DNA of 64,000 bases from Gemmatimonadota bacterium. Lineage in GTDB: Bacteria; Gemmatimonadota; Gemmatimonadetes; Longimicrobiales; Gaopeijiaceae. Under the pieces are notes generated by a model, which saw nothing but the letters and a program-made list of their open reading frames with translations, made no database searches and was not told where the DNA came from. Each line of letters begins with the position of its first letter. Positions within the stretch are counted from its first letter, which is position 1. Shown here one piece after another: positions 53,757 through 62,431 of the stretch. The stretch spans positions 62,001 to 126,000 of the forward strand of contig JAJCZZ010000024.1 of the NCBI GenBank assembly GCA_029262115.1, in the 5' to 3' direction. Both the position numbers and the translations under genes were made by a program.

Positions 53757-55208
53757 TCAGAAGTCTCCACGTGTCTGCTGGAGACCCGACTGGTACGGCT
53801 GCCAGATGCCCGGGCGAACCGGTACGTAGAGCATCTCGAAGGGGCGATCGGCGTTCCGCATCGCGAAGAGCGGGACACCCATGTACTCACCCACCCGCAT
53901 CAGGTTCGGGCAGTCGAGGCGGACCTCGTTGCCCGACTTGTTGTAGCTGCGGGTCTCGAAGGTGATGGCCTCGTCGTTCTCGAACCACATCCGACCGTCA
54001 GCGTACGTACCGGCGAAGACCACGCCGGGGCGTAGCGTCCGGATCGACACGCGGCTGGGACCGACGAGCGTGTCGCCCTGTGCGGTCACGCGGACCTGAA
54101 CGTTCTCACCCGTGGCGAGACAGATGGTCGCAGGCGTTCCGTTCGGAAGCGCTGGAGCGACCTCACGCGTGATACGAACCGTGTCCGGGGCAGGCGCAGG
54201 CATCTGTACGATCTGCGGCTCCGGACGGTCGAGCATGTTCGCGCCGCACAGCCCACTGCCGGGGCAGAAGCCGAGCGAGGCCAGGAGTCCAAACTTGGGC
54301 GTGCGGTACTCACTGTAGTACCCACCGGTCGGCTCGTCGTAGTTGGCGGCAAGGTAGTGCGCCCCGAGGCGGATGCCGCCGAGGTCGAGCTGCGTACCGA
54401 GGTTGACGTCGAAGCCGTTGTACTCACCCATGAAGGTGAGCATCGAGTTGTCGCCCAGACCGAAGTGCAACGACGAACCGAAGAAGAAGCCGTCACCGTC
54501 GGCGAACCGATAGAACGGCAGCTGGTCGCCCTCCTGGAACGTACCCGAACCGTACCCGAGGTTGAGGGTCACGTCGTGCCGCGGCAGGAAGCCACCGTCC
54601 CACCCACGGAAGAACGCGGAAGCGACACCGTAGACAGTGAGGATGGTGTTGACGTCCTCGCTCAGGGCTGGGTAGTCCTCACCGAAACGCGGATCGGAAA
54701 ACCCGAGGCGAGTCGGCTGCTCTTCGAAGCCACCCTCCGTGGCGGTGAACTCCGGGGCCTTGAGCCACTGCGTACCAACAGCCAAGCCGATGCCTTGGTT
54801 CGACGGCTTCAGCAGCTGAAGACGGCCGCCGAGTCCCCAGATGCTTCCGCCTTCGGACGCATCCGCGAACTGCTGGAGGCTCGTGGTAACTTCGACCCGA
54901 TCGAAGAGACCGAGCGTGACCGACCCATCCTGGTAGTACTCGTCGACCGCAGGACCAAATCCGTCGATCTGGCCGTTGACGTCGGTCGTGACCGAACGCG
55001 GGATATCGACGAAGAAGCCTGAGTACGTACCCATGATGGCCAAGTGGGGCAGTACGCTGGCGACCGGGATATCCATGAGACCCGAACCCCAACGGAGCGT
55101 GCTCGGCATAGAGGTGGTCTGCGCCTGAAGTCCCGGTGCAAGCAGCGCGGCGGCGAGGGCGGACCCCGCTGCCAAGCGACCGAACTGACTCCGTACATTT
55201 TTTTTCAT
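53757..55208 (-). CDS. outer-membrane beta-barrel protein
   Basis: 483 residues from ATG 55208, with AGGAGG in front; the longer frame covers the leader. Signal peptide: KKNVRSQFGRLAAGSALAAA then LLAPGLQAQ at about 21-29. The following 300 residues alternate aromatic strands typical of barrels: SVTLGLFDRVEVTTSLQQFA, HDVTLNLGYGSGTF, FFFGSSLHFGLGD, LGGIRLGAHYLAANY. A C-terminal periplasmic or surface part (about 335-483) has two cysteines and beta-rich text (VVFAGTYADGRMWFENDEAI) and does not end in a classic barrel-closing Phe motif, though the final residue is Phe. Function unknown. A 293-base untranslated region precedes it. Confidence 0.78.
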   Translation of the reverse strand: MKKNVRSQFGRLAAGSALAAALLAPGLQAQTTSMPSTLRWGSGLMDIPVASVLPHLAIMGTYSGFFVDIPRSVTTDVNGQIDGFGPAVDEYYQDGSVTLGLFDRVEVTTSLQQFADASEGGSIWGLGGRLQLLKPSNQGIGLAVGTQWLKAPEFTATEGGFEEQPTRLGFSDPRFGEDYPALSEDVNTILTVYGVASAFFRGWDGGFLPRHDVTLNLGYGSGTFQEGDQLPFYRFADGDGFFFGSSLHFGLGDNSMLTFMGEYNGFDVNLGTQLDLGGIRLGAHYLAANYDEPTGGYYSEYRTPKFGLLASLGFCPGSGLCGANMLDRPEPQIVQMPAPAPDTVRITREVAPALPNGTPATICLATGENVQVRVTAQGDTLVGPSRVSIRTLRPGVVFAGTYADGRMWFENDEAITFETRSYNKSGNEVRLDCPNLMRVGEYMGVPLFAMRNADRPFEMLYVPVRPGIWQPYQSGLQQTRGDF

Positions 55209-55501
55209 CGTGTTGAAGCCTCCTGTCCTTGGAAGGAACCGGCCGGCGACTTCGCGGCGATCAGGTTCCACTTGGTGCTGAAGTAAGAGTGAACATTGTC
55301 TCAGCCCTCTGCGAAAACCGTGCCACACTTGTCCCTCAGAACGGACACTGTGGGAATCCTGTTGCCACTTCATGACTTGGCGAACGCCGGTCCGGACATT
55401 GGTCACAGAGAATCTGGCACATTCGGCCAGTGGAAACAAACGTTTTATCAGAAATGTGCGCCACGACATTCAGAAATTCGTACAAACCCCACTCTCTCCA
55501 G
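55209..55501 (-). promoter_or_regulatory. long, relatively AT-rich leader/promoter region of the barrel gene
   Basis: No gene is supported. The region is poorer in GC than its surroundings. It holds an interrupted palindrome: CCACACTTGTCC (55323-55334) against GGACACTGTGG (55343-55353), matching over CCACA and TGTCC. On the minus strand GATAAAA near 55445 is the best -10-like text. Promoter and palindrome together suggest regulated expression of the barrel protein, which is inference. Confidence 0.4.
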
Positions 55502-55729
55502 TCAGTCACGAACCGCACGGTCGAGCCGTGCCAAGCGCCGCCCGACGCTCACAATCCACCCCAGAACCATCAACCAGGCGAGCGCGTATGCGGCGAAGAC
55601 GAAGCCGAACGGGCGCAGGTTCTGTGCTCCAAGCGAGCCCGATCCGGACTCCTGACCCACGAGTGGCCCGACCACCGCGAGAAAGAGCGCGAGAGATGTA
55701 AGACCACGTGCTGCCCACAGCCGAATCAT
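55502..55729 (-). CDS. ccmD: CcmD-like heme-exporter accessory protein
   Basis: 75 residues from ATG 55729. An N-terminal signal-like helix (SLALFLAVVGPLVGQ) is followed by the CcmD-type segment FGFVFAAYALAWLMVLGWIV and a short basic tail (SVGRRLARLDRA). CcmD helps hold CcmC-CcmE. It follows ccmC by 22 bases as the last gene of the cluster. The extra N-terminal part, absent from proteobacterial CcmD, is common outside that phylum. Confidence 0.8.
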   Translation of the reverse strand: MIRLWAARGLTSLALFLAVVGPLVGQESGSGSLGAQNLRPFGFVFAAYALAWLMVLGWIVSVGRRLARLDRAVRD

Positions 55730-55751
55730 AGCATTTGCTCGTCTCGAGGTG

Positions 55752-56444
55752 TCAGATCTGGGCGGCTCGCGCACGCACGGCAATTGCCTGCTCGGCCAGA
55801 CCGAGTGAGTAGCGTAAGAGAAAGATCCCGCCAAAAAGGAGAAGGAACGAGCCCGCCCCCACAAACATCACCGTGAGCATTTCCGCAGGAAGGGCCGGGC
55901 CCTCCACGTTCATCACCACCGGCTGCGGGTGGAGCGAACGAAACCAGAGCACGCTGATGTGGATCAGCGGGATGTCGATCGCTCCTACGATCCCGACGAC
56001 GGCGGCGAAGCGCTTTCCCCGCTGAGGGTCCTGGGTCGAGGAGCGCACCATGAAGTACCCCAGATAGATAAACCAGAGGAGGAGGGTCAGCGTGAGCCGG
56101 GGTTCCCAGGTCCAGAACGTACCCCACGCGATCCGGCCCCACAGCGGGCCGGTAAGCAGGACGATCGTGGTGAACACCATGCCCCCCTCGGCTGCGGCCG
56201 CGGCCGCCTGGTCGACCCTCTCGTCCCCCAGCCACAGGTAGACCGCACTACACAGCGCCACGATCCCGAAGGCCAGGAACGCGACCCAGGCCGAGGGAAC
56301 GTGGATGTAGAAGATGCGCTGGATGACGCCCTGAGACGCCTCCGTCGGCACCCAGAAGAACACCAGCCAGTGAAGAATCAGAACTCCGAGCACGCCGACG
56401 ACGGCCAGCACCGTACCGGCATTTCGAATCGTTGCTGACGGCAT
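55752..56444 (-). CDS. ccmC: heme lyase/exporter subunit CcmC
   Basis: 230 residues. ATG 56444 overlaps the ccmB stop by one base (TGATG) and has GGAGGAG upstream; a GTG three bases earlier is possible. Six helices. The tryptophan-rich periplasmic motif is WGTFWTWEPRLTLTLLLW, with Glu in place of the usual Asp. Histidines in IFYIHVPSAWVAFLAFG and ISVLWFRSLHPQP are the expected heme ligands. It attaches heme to CcmE. Confidence 0.93.
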   Translation of the reverse strand: MPSATIRNAGTVLAVVGVLGVLILHWLVFFWVPTEASQGVIQRIFYIHVPSAWVAFLAFGIVALCSAVYLWLGDERVDQAAAAAAEGGMVFTTIVLLTGPLWGRIAWGTFWTWEPRLTLTLLLWFIYLGYFMVRSSTQDPQRGKRFAAVVGIVGAIDIPLIHISVLWFRSLHPQPVVMNVEGPALPAEMLTVMFVGAGSFLLLFGGIFLLRYSLGLAEQAIAVRARAAQI

Positions 56445-57121
56445 CACTCCTCCACGACGAAACGGAATAGCGCGGCACCCGCCGCGACGGCACCGACGGC
56501 AAACGCGCCCAGAAGTCGCACGTTGCCGGCAACCTCGGACACGGGCCGCCCGGCCAGGAGACGGCTGGTGGCTGATACGCCGAAGACGATCATCGGCACC
56601 AGAAGGGGGAAAACGAGGATCGGCAAAAGGGTCTCGCCCATTCCCGTGCCCGACGCCAGAGCGCTGAAGAGCGTGCCCAGCGCAACGAACCCCAGGGCTC
56701 CGAGGGCGAGCACCACGAAAACGAGCCCGGGGTTGGGCCCCAGGTCAAGGCCGAAGAACGCCGAAAACACGACCACGATGAACACGGCAATCAGCATCAA
56801 GAAGATGAAGTTCGCAATTGCCTTCCCGAGGAAGATCGCATCCTTGGGTGCCGGGGACATGAGGACGCCGACGAACGCGGAGTCGCTCGCTTCGAGCATG
56901 AACGTCCGACCGAGGCCGAGCATCCCGCCGAACACGATCGTCATCCAGATCAGCCCGGCGCCGACATCCTGCGGACGCACCGCCGTCCAGTCCATCGCGA
57001 AGTTGAACAGTACCCCGGACAGCACGGCGAACGCACCCATGGACGCGACCCGCTCGCGTGTCCGGACTTCGATGAGCAGGTCCTTCCAGATGATGGCGTA
57101 CACCTGGCCGAGGTAGGTCAT
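56444..57121 (-). CDS. ccmB: heme exporter permease CcmB
   Basis: 225 residues from ATG 57121 (ATGA overlap with ccmA). Six helices; family text includes IIWKDLLIEVRTRERVASMG, ALIWMTIVFGGMLGLGRTF-like residues, SPAPKDAIFLGKAIANFIFL and GTGMGETLLPILVFPLLVP. With CcmA it forms the ABC part that releases holo-CcmE. Confidence 0.94.
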   Translation of the reverse strand: MTYLGQVYAIIWKDLLIEVRTRERVASMGAFAVLSGVLFNFAMDWTAVRPQDVGAGLIWMTIVFGGMLGLGRTFMLEASDSAFVGVLMSPAPKDAIFLGKAIANFIFLMLIAVFIVVVFSAFFGLDLGPNPGLVFVVLALGALGFVALGTLFSALASGTGMGETLLPILVFPLLVPMIVFGVSATSRLLAGRPVSEVAGNVRLLGAFAVGAVAAGAALFRFVVEE

Positions 57122-57891
57122 CGCGCCGCGACCACTTCGTGATAGACCGACTCGAAGCCCCGCCCATCCACCTCGCCCCTGGCCGCCTCCCACACCAGAC
57201 GACCGCGCACCTGAATCGCCAGTCGAGTCGACATCTGGAGGCCCTGGACCAGATTGTGGGTGACCATCACCACGGTGCGCTGTCCATCGCGCAGCGACAT
57301 CAGAACCGACTGGAGGACGGAGGCGGCGTGGGGGTCCAGGCCGGTATAGGGCTCGTCGAGGAGGATAACGTATGGGTCATGCAAAAGCGCACGCGCCATC
57401 GCCAACCGTTGACGCATCCCGTGGGACAGGGTGTGTACCCGGCTGTCGCGCCGGTCTGACAGATCGACCCGAGCCAGGCCGCGCTCGACCCGCTCATCGA
57501 GGGCATCCAGACCGAACAGCCGACCGAAGAAGCGGAGGTTCTCCGATGCGGTCAGATGGGGGTAGAGCATCCCATGATGCGACAGGACGCCGATATCCGA
57601 CCGCCACTCCGTGGAACCCGGATCAAGCCGCTGCCCCCGCACCGAGATCTCACCTCGCGTGGGCCGTAGCCGGCCCGCGAGAAGGCCCAGCAGAGTGGAC
57701 TTCCCCGCCCCATTGGGCCCGAACACGGTAAGGAATTCCCCGGGCTGCAGCCGAAGGTCGATCCCGTCCACCGCGACCATGGTGGGACCGAACTCCCGAA
57801 CCACATCCCGCGCCTCCAGCGCCGGGGTCTCGCCCCCGAGCCGAGGACGCGTGATGGGTGCGCCGCGATCGGCGACCACCGCGACAGCCAT
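57118..57891 (-). CDS. ccmA: heme exporter ATPase CcmA
   Basis: 257 residues from ATG 57891; the long upstream reading overlaps the ccmI-like gene in another frame and is dropped. ABC ATPase: Walker A FGPNGAGKSTLLGLLAG, Q-loop region SDIGVLSHHGMLYPHLTASE, signature LSHGMRQRLAMARALLHDP, then Walker B YVILLDEPYTGLDPHA and the switch His in MVTHNLVQG. The signature LSHGM in place of LSGGQ is usual for CcmA. Works with CcmB. Confidence 0.94.
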   Translation of the reverse strand: MAVAVVADRGAPITRPRLGGETPALEARDVVREFGPTMVAVDGIDLRLQPGEFLTVFGPNGAGKSTLLGLLAGRLRPTRGEISVRGQRLDPGSTEWRSDIGVLSHHGMLYPHLTASENLRFFGRLFGLDALDERVERGLARVDLSDRRDSRVHTLSHGMRQRLAMARALLHDPYVILLDEPYTGLDPHAASVLQSVLMSLRDGQRTVVMVTHNLVQGLQMSTRLAIQVRGRLVWEAARGEVDGRGFESVYHEVVAAR

Positions 57892-57895
57892 GCCG

Positions 57896-58342
57896 TCAGC
57901 CCGCCGCCGTCGACAGGAGCGCCGAGCCGCACGCGGAGCAGAACCGGCTCTCAGCCTCGTTGGCGAACGAACACGCGTCGCATGCCACCATGTCCGCGAA
58001 CATACGTTGGCGGGCCAGCGCGATCTCCGCCTCGATACCATCGGGCCCGCGTGCGCCGACCGCCGAAAGCGACTTCGAGCTTTCATCGGCCTCGAGGGCG
58101 GCCAGAGCCTCGGCGGTCAGCTCTCCCTTGAGGGAGCGATAATCCTGCTCGTCGAGCTTGCCCGCGAGGAAATCGTACTCCACGTCCCGAAGAGCCAGAA
58201 GCGCCACTCGCTTCCGAGCCTCCGTGTCCGTCATTTCGTCGTCCTCACGCTCCAAGGACGCGTGTAACCCTCGGAACATCGGTTGCACGATGAAGAGCAC
58301 CGCCGACAGAGCGATCAGCGCAGCCCCGAGCGCGACGCCCAT
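57896..58342 (-). CDS. CcmI-like membrane protein with C-terminal zinc ribbon
   Basis: 148 residues from ATG 58342. One N-terminal helix (ALGAALIALSAVLFIVQPMF), then LLALRDVEYDFLAGKLDEQD and YRSLKGELTAEALAALEA, the text shared with the N-terminal part of CcmI. CcmI proteins chaperone apocytochrome c. The usual TPR half is absent; instead residues about 120-143 form a four-cysteine ribbon (CDACSFANEAESRFCSAC). It lies 1 base after ccmF and 4 before ccmA, firmly inside the operon. Confidence 0.72.
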   Translation of the reverse strand: MGVALGAALIALSAVLFIVQPMFRGLHASLEREDDEMTDTEARKRVALLALRDVEYDFLAGKLDEQDYRSLKGELTAEALAALEADESSKSLSAVGARGPDGIEAEIALARQRMFADMVACDACSFANEAESRFCSACGSALLSTAAG

Positions 58343-58343
58343 A

Positions 58344-60410
58344 TCAGCTCGCCCCGACGACCACGGGCTCTGAAGGCTCCTGGCCCGCGGACTCCATGGC
58401 CAACCGTCGCTTGTCCGCGCTCGGCCACAGTCCGATGAGCGCACCGATGGCGAGCATGAAGCCTCCGATCCAGATCCAGTTGACCAACGGTTTGATCAGG
58501 ATCTCCAGGTCGATTCCCTGGGCGTTCGGATCGTTGCGGAGCGCGCCGTCGGCATCATCGACGGCCGAAAGGATCAGATAGAGATCTTCGAAGAAGGTCG
58601 AACGAATTCCCACTTCCGTGATCAACTGTCCGGGGTCGCCCGTCACGTACCGTCGTTTCTCCGTGGTCATGCGTTCCAGCACCTTCCCGTCGCGCGACGC
58701 GGTCACCAGTGCGATGACCTGGAAGTCCAGATTCCGCTGGCCTTTGCCCTGTGACACCGACAGCCCTTCGTACGACATCTGATAGGTGTGGCCGAACGGC
58801 GATTCGACGTTCACCACGTCCCCAGGCTGGACGTGAACCCGTTCATCCACGTTGTAGGCCGAGCCCGCAAAGCCCGCGAAGATCAGCACCATCGCCATGT
58901 GGACGATGTAGCCACCCCACCGCCTACGATTCCTCGTGACCAGATGGAAGAACGCCAGAGGGTACCCCTCCCCTTCGATGCGGGCCCGTGCCCGCGTGCC
59001 TTTGAAGAACTCCACGGCAATGACCGTCGTGACGAACGCGCCGATGCCCCATGTGGCCAGGGCGTAGAGGTGGCGGGCGCCGCTCACCCAGAGCGCCGCG
59101 ACAACCACGAGCCCGACCGCCACCGGCCACTGGAAGTTGCGCTGGAGGTTCTTCTTGGACGCCCGGCGCCAGGCGATGACCGGGCCGATTCCCGCCAACG
59201 TCAGGAGTACCAGACCGATCGGGATGTTCACGCGGTTGAAGAACGGCGGCCCTACACTGATGGCCTGACCGGTCACGCCTTCGGCGACCAAGGGGAAGAT
59301 CGTGCCCCAGAACACCGCAAACGCCGCACCGAGGAGGATCAGGTTGTTGAACAGGAACGCCGACTCGCGCGAGACGAACGATTCGATCTGGTTCTCGCTC
59401 TGGAGCGATTCACGTCGGTAGAGGATCAGCACCACGCTGGCCCCCAGGATCGACGTCATGAAACCGAGGAAGATGTACGCGATCTTCAGTTCCTGCGCGA
59501 AGGAGTGCACCGACTCGATGAGCCCCGACCGCGTCAGGAAGGTGGCGAAGATCGTGAGGACGAACGTCACGACCACCAACGACATGTTCCAGACCTTCAG
59601 CATCCCCCGGGTTTCCTGGATCTGGATCGAGTGAAGGAAAGCCGTCGCCGTCAGCCACGGAAGCAACGAAGCGTTCTCTACGGGATCCCAGAACCAATAC
59701 CCACCCCACCCGAGTTCCTCGTACGCCCACCGCATGCCGAATACGATGCCAATGGACAGGAAGAACCAACTGAGAAGGATCCACCGTCGCGTGAGCTGGA
59801 TCCAGCGCGCGTCGAGTCGCCCGTTCAGCAGCGCTGCCACCGCGAACGCGAACGGCACCGTGAACGAGGTGAAGCCCAGGTAGAGCGTGGGCGGGTGGAT
59901 CGTCATCCAGTAGTTCTGCAACTGTGGGTTCAGCCCCCTACCGTCGGCAGGAGCGAACGGCAGCCGCTCGAACGGATTCACATCCGCGAACAGGAGAACC
60001 ACCACGAAGAACCACATGATGGTCTGCAGGACACCGGCCACGTAGGGCATGAACTCGCGGTTCTTGTTGCGGTTCATGAACACGGCAGCACACGCGAAGT
60101 AGCTCAGGATCAGAGCCCAGAAGAGCAACGACCCTCGCTGTCCTGCCCACAACCCGGTGACCTTGTAGAAGAACTCCAGGTTGATGTTCGAGTAGTTGGC
60201 GACGTACCAGTATTCGAACCGGTCACCGACGAAGGCGGCAATGATCCCCGCGGACGCAATCGTGAGCGCGAGTGACGACGCGTAGATGCTGCGCTCGGCG
60301 CTGAGAACCATGTCCCCGCGCTGGGTCCGCCCTCCGGCGAAGCCCATGACCATGCCCCACATGGTCAGAGGGAGCGCGATCCAGAGCGCGAACTCCCCGA
60401 GAAGGGTCAC
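58344..60410 (-). CDS. ccmF: cytochrome c heme lyase subunit CcmF
   Basis: 688 residues from GTG 60410, overlapping the ccmE stop (GTGA). About 13-15 helices. Tryptophan-rich motif GWGGYWFWDPVENASLLPWL, ligand histidines in MTIHPPTLYLGF and ETRGMLKVWNMSL-neighbouring helices, and GGYIVHMAMVLIFAGFAGSA near 510. A large periplasmic loop follows before the last helix. It takes heme from CcmE and joins it to the apocytochrome CXXCH. Length is slightly above the proteobacterial norm. Confidence 0.95.
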   Translation of the reverse strand: MTLLGEFALWIALPLTMWGMVMGFAGGRTQRGDMVLSAERSIYASSLALTIASAGIIAAFVGDRFEYWYVANYSNINLEFFYKVTGLWAGQRGSLLFWALILSYFACAAVFMNRNKNREFMPYVAGVLQTIMWFFVVVLLFADVNPFERLPFAPADGRGLNPQLQNYWMTIHPPTLYLGFTSFTVPFAFAVAALLNGRLDARWIQLTRRWILLSWFFLSIGIVFGMRWAYEELGWGGYWFWDPVENASLLPWLTATAFLHSIQIQETRGMLKVWNMSLVVVTFVLTIFATFLTRSGLIESVHSFAQELKIAYIFLGFMTSILGASVVLILYRRESLQSENQIESFVSRESAFLFNNLILLGAAFAVFWGTIFPLVAEGVTGQAISVGPPFFNRVNIPIGLVLLTLAGIGPVIAWRRASKKNLQRNFQWPVAVGLVVVAALWVSGARHLYALATWGIGAFVTTVIAVEFFKGTRARARIEGEGYPLAFFHLVTRNRRRWGGYIVHMAMVLIFAGFAGSAYNVDERVHVQPGDVVNVESPFGHTYQMSYEGLSVSQGKGQRNLDFQVIALVTASRDGKVLERMTTEKRRYVTGDPGQLITEVGIRSTFFEDLYLILSAVDDADGALRNDPNAQGIDLEILIKPLVNWIWIGGFMLAIGALIGLWPSADKRRLAMESAGQEPSEPVVVGAS

Positions 60411-60832
60411 CCTGTCAGCTCCTCCACTGACGCCTCGTACCGGCTCCCGCACTTGGTGAGCAACGTGTTCGCCACGAAGACCCCATCCGGTCGAAGTCGG
60501 CCTTCCAACACGACCTCGACCTCGTCACTGAAGGTGTCGGGGAGGGCGCTGCGGTATTCCACCTGAAACGTGGACGACTCATCTACGAGGTCGCGGACGG
60601 TAAACGTGTGCAGGAGTTCCCCACCTCCATCGCCCCGCGCGTACGTCCCAGACACCACCTTACCGCTCACTTTCACACCGACATCGCGAAACGTCGGATC
60701 GTCCGACACCTTGGCCAGGAGCTCCGTGGGCGTCAGGTAGTAGACCATCGTTTCCGTCACGCCCGTCCACACCAGGTAGCTTACGACCGCAGCTACCGCG
60801 ACCAGGCCGACCATGAACCGTCCGTTCTTCAT
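60407..60832 (-). CDS. ccmE: heme chaperone CcmE, Cys-type
   Basis: 141 residues from ATG 60832. N-terminal anchor MVGLVAVAAVVSYLVWTG, then an OB-fold with VKVSGKVVSGTYARGDG, HTFTVRDLVDESSTFQVEYR and EVVLEGRLRPDGVFVANTLL. The heme-attachment site is KCGSRYE, so it has CxxxY where E. coli has HxxxY. Cys-type CcmE are known from some Deltaproteobacteria, archaea and other lineages. First gene of the ccm operon. No thioredoxin-like ccmG or ccmH is present. Confidence 0.92.
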   Translation of the reverse strand: MKNGRFMVGLVAVAAVVSYLVWTGVTETMVYYLTPTELLAKVSDDPTFRDVGVKVSGKVVSGTYARGDGGGELLHTFTVRDLVDESSTFQVEYRSALPDTFSDEVEVVLEGRLRPDGVFVANTLLTKCGSRYEASVEELTG

Positions 60833-60925
60833 GGAAAACGCTCTCGCTTCGATCGGGGCATAGAGAATCCGGTACGGGCCAAATCTAGCGGGAAGCCACG
60901 AGGGCAAACCAGTCGGTAGAATCCC

Positions 60926-62431
60926 CTACTCGGGTATCCGGATGTCCCGCGCCCACGCGACCGTCGAACGCACCGCTCGGTTCCACCCGGCCTCCAATTC
61001 GCTTCGCTCCCCGTCGGACATGTCCGACGCGAAGTGACGGGGCGCACCCTGAGCCTCGAGGAAGTCGGACGCCGCTCCCCAGACGCCGCTGGCGATCCCG
61101 GCAAGACCCGCGGCTCCCAGAGCGGTCGTCTCGACCAGCGCGGGCCGACGGACCGGGATGCCGAGAATCCCCGCCTGAAACTCCATCAGCCAGTCGTTGA
61201 GGGCCGCGCCCCCATCCACCCTCAGTTCGGTGGTGCGGACGCCCGAGTCCGCCTCCATGGCACGCAAGACATCGGCGGTCCCGTAGGCCATGGCCTCCAG
61301 GGCCGCCCGAACGATATGTCCGCGGGTCGTGCCCCGTGTCAGGCCCACGAGCGTGCCGCGCGCATCCGGCTCCCAGTGGGGGGCGCCGAGACCTACGAAG
61401 GCCGGCACCATGTACACGCCGTCATTTCCGTCGAGCTCGCGTGCCATCTCCTCGGAATAGGTGGCCGCGTCCAGGATCCCCAGGCCGTCCCGCAGCCATT
61501 GGATCGCGGCGCCGGCAATGAAAACCGAACCCTCCAGGGCGTAGGCGATACCGCCGTCCGCGTCGCAGGCGGCCGTGGTAAGCAAACCGTGGCTCGAGGG
61601 CACCATCCTGTCGCCGGTGTTGAGGAGCAGGAAGGCCCCGGTCCCGTAGGTGTTCTTCGCAAGGCCCGCGGTCCAACAGCCCTGCCCGAACAGCGCCGCC
61701 TGTTGATCTCCGGCGACGCCGAGGATGGGAACATCCTGACCGAGGTGGCGGCCCCCGGCCGTGCCGAAGTCGCCGGAGCTACGCCGGACCTCGGGAAGCA
61801 ACGCCTCCGGAACGCCGAACAGAGTCGCCAACTCGGGGTCCCAGCGCTGGTCCGCCAGATTGTATAGGAGCGTCCGAGAGGCGTTGGTCGGGTCGGTCGC
61901 ATGGACGGCGCCGTCGGTCAGCCGCGCAATCAACCAGGTGTCGATCGTCCCGGCCGCCAACTCGCCAGCTTCGGCTCGCCGTTTCAACTCGGGGTTCGAC
62001 TCCAGGAGCCATGCGATCTTCGTCCCGCTGAAGTACGGATCGAGAACGAGCCCCGTCCGCTCGCGCACCATCCGTTCGTGCCCGGCCTCCTTGAGCGCAC
62101 GACATCGATCGGTCGTGCGCCGGTCCTGCCACACGATCGCGCGGTGGACCGGCTCAAGCGTTTCTCGGTCCCACAGGACCACCGTTTCCCGCTGGTTCGT
62201 GATCCCGACCGCGCGCACGTCGGCGTCGCCGGCCTCCGCCAGGGCGTCGCGCGCGACCCGGCGCGTCACATCCCAGATCTCCCGCGCGTCGTGCTCGACC
62301 CACCCGGGTCTCGGGAAGTGTTGGGTGAATTCGGAGTAGGCCCGTGACAGGACCTGTCCGTCGCGGCCGATCACGAGACTGGTCGAGCCCGTGGTTCCCT
62401 GGTCGATGGCAAGAACGGCGGGGACGCTCAT
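60926..62431 (-). CDS. glpK: glycerol kinase
   Basis: 501 residues, ATG 62431 overlapping the maf stop (ATGA). FGGY kinase that phosphorylates glycerol. Motifs: VLAIDQGTTGSTSLVIGRDG, TNQRETVVLWDRETLEPVHR, VWQDRRTTDRCRALKEAG, SGTKIAWLLESNPELKRRAE, then IDTWLIARLTDGAVHATDPT, GVAGDQQAALFGQGCW, YGTGAFLLLNTGD and VDGGAALNDWLMEFQAGIL. Complete. No glpF or glpD is adjacent, so its use for uptake or lipid turnover is open. Confidence 0.96.
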   Translation of the reverse strand: MSVPAVLAIDQGTTGSTSLVIGRDGQVLSRAYSEFTQHFPRPGWVEHDAREIWDVTRRVARDALAEAGDADVRAVGITNQRETVVLWDRETLEPVHRAIVWQDRRTTDRCRALKEAGHERMVRERTGLVLDPYFSGTKIAWLLESNPELKRRAEAGELAAGTIDTWLIARLTDGAVHATDPTNASRTLLYNLADQRWDPELATLFGVPEALLPEVRRSSGDFGTAGGRHLGQDVPILGVAGDQQAALFGQGCWTAGLAKNTYGTGAFLLLNTGDRMVPSSHGLLTTAACDADGGIAYALEGSVFIAGAAIQWLRDGLGILDAATYSEEMARELDGNDGVYMVPAFVGLGAPHWEPDARGTLVGLTRGTTRGHIVRAALEAMAYGTADVLRAMEADSGVRTTELRVDGGAALNDWLMEFQAGILGIPVRRPALVETTALGAAGLAGIASGVWGAASDFLEAQGAPRHFASDMSDGERSELEAGWNRAVRSTVAWARDIRIPE

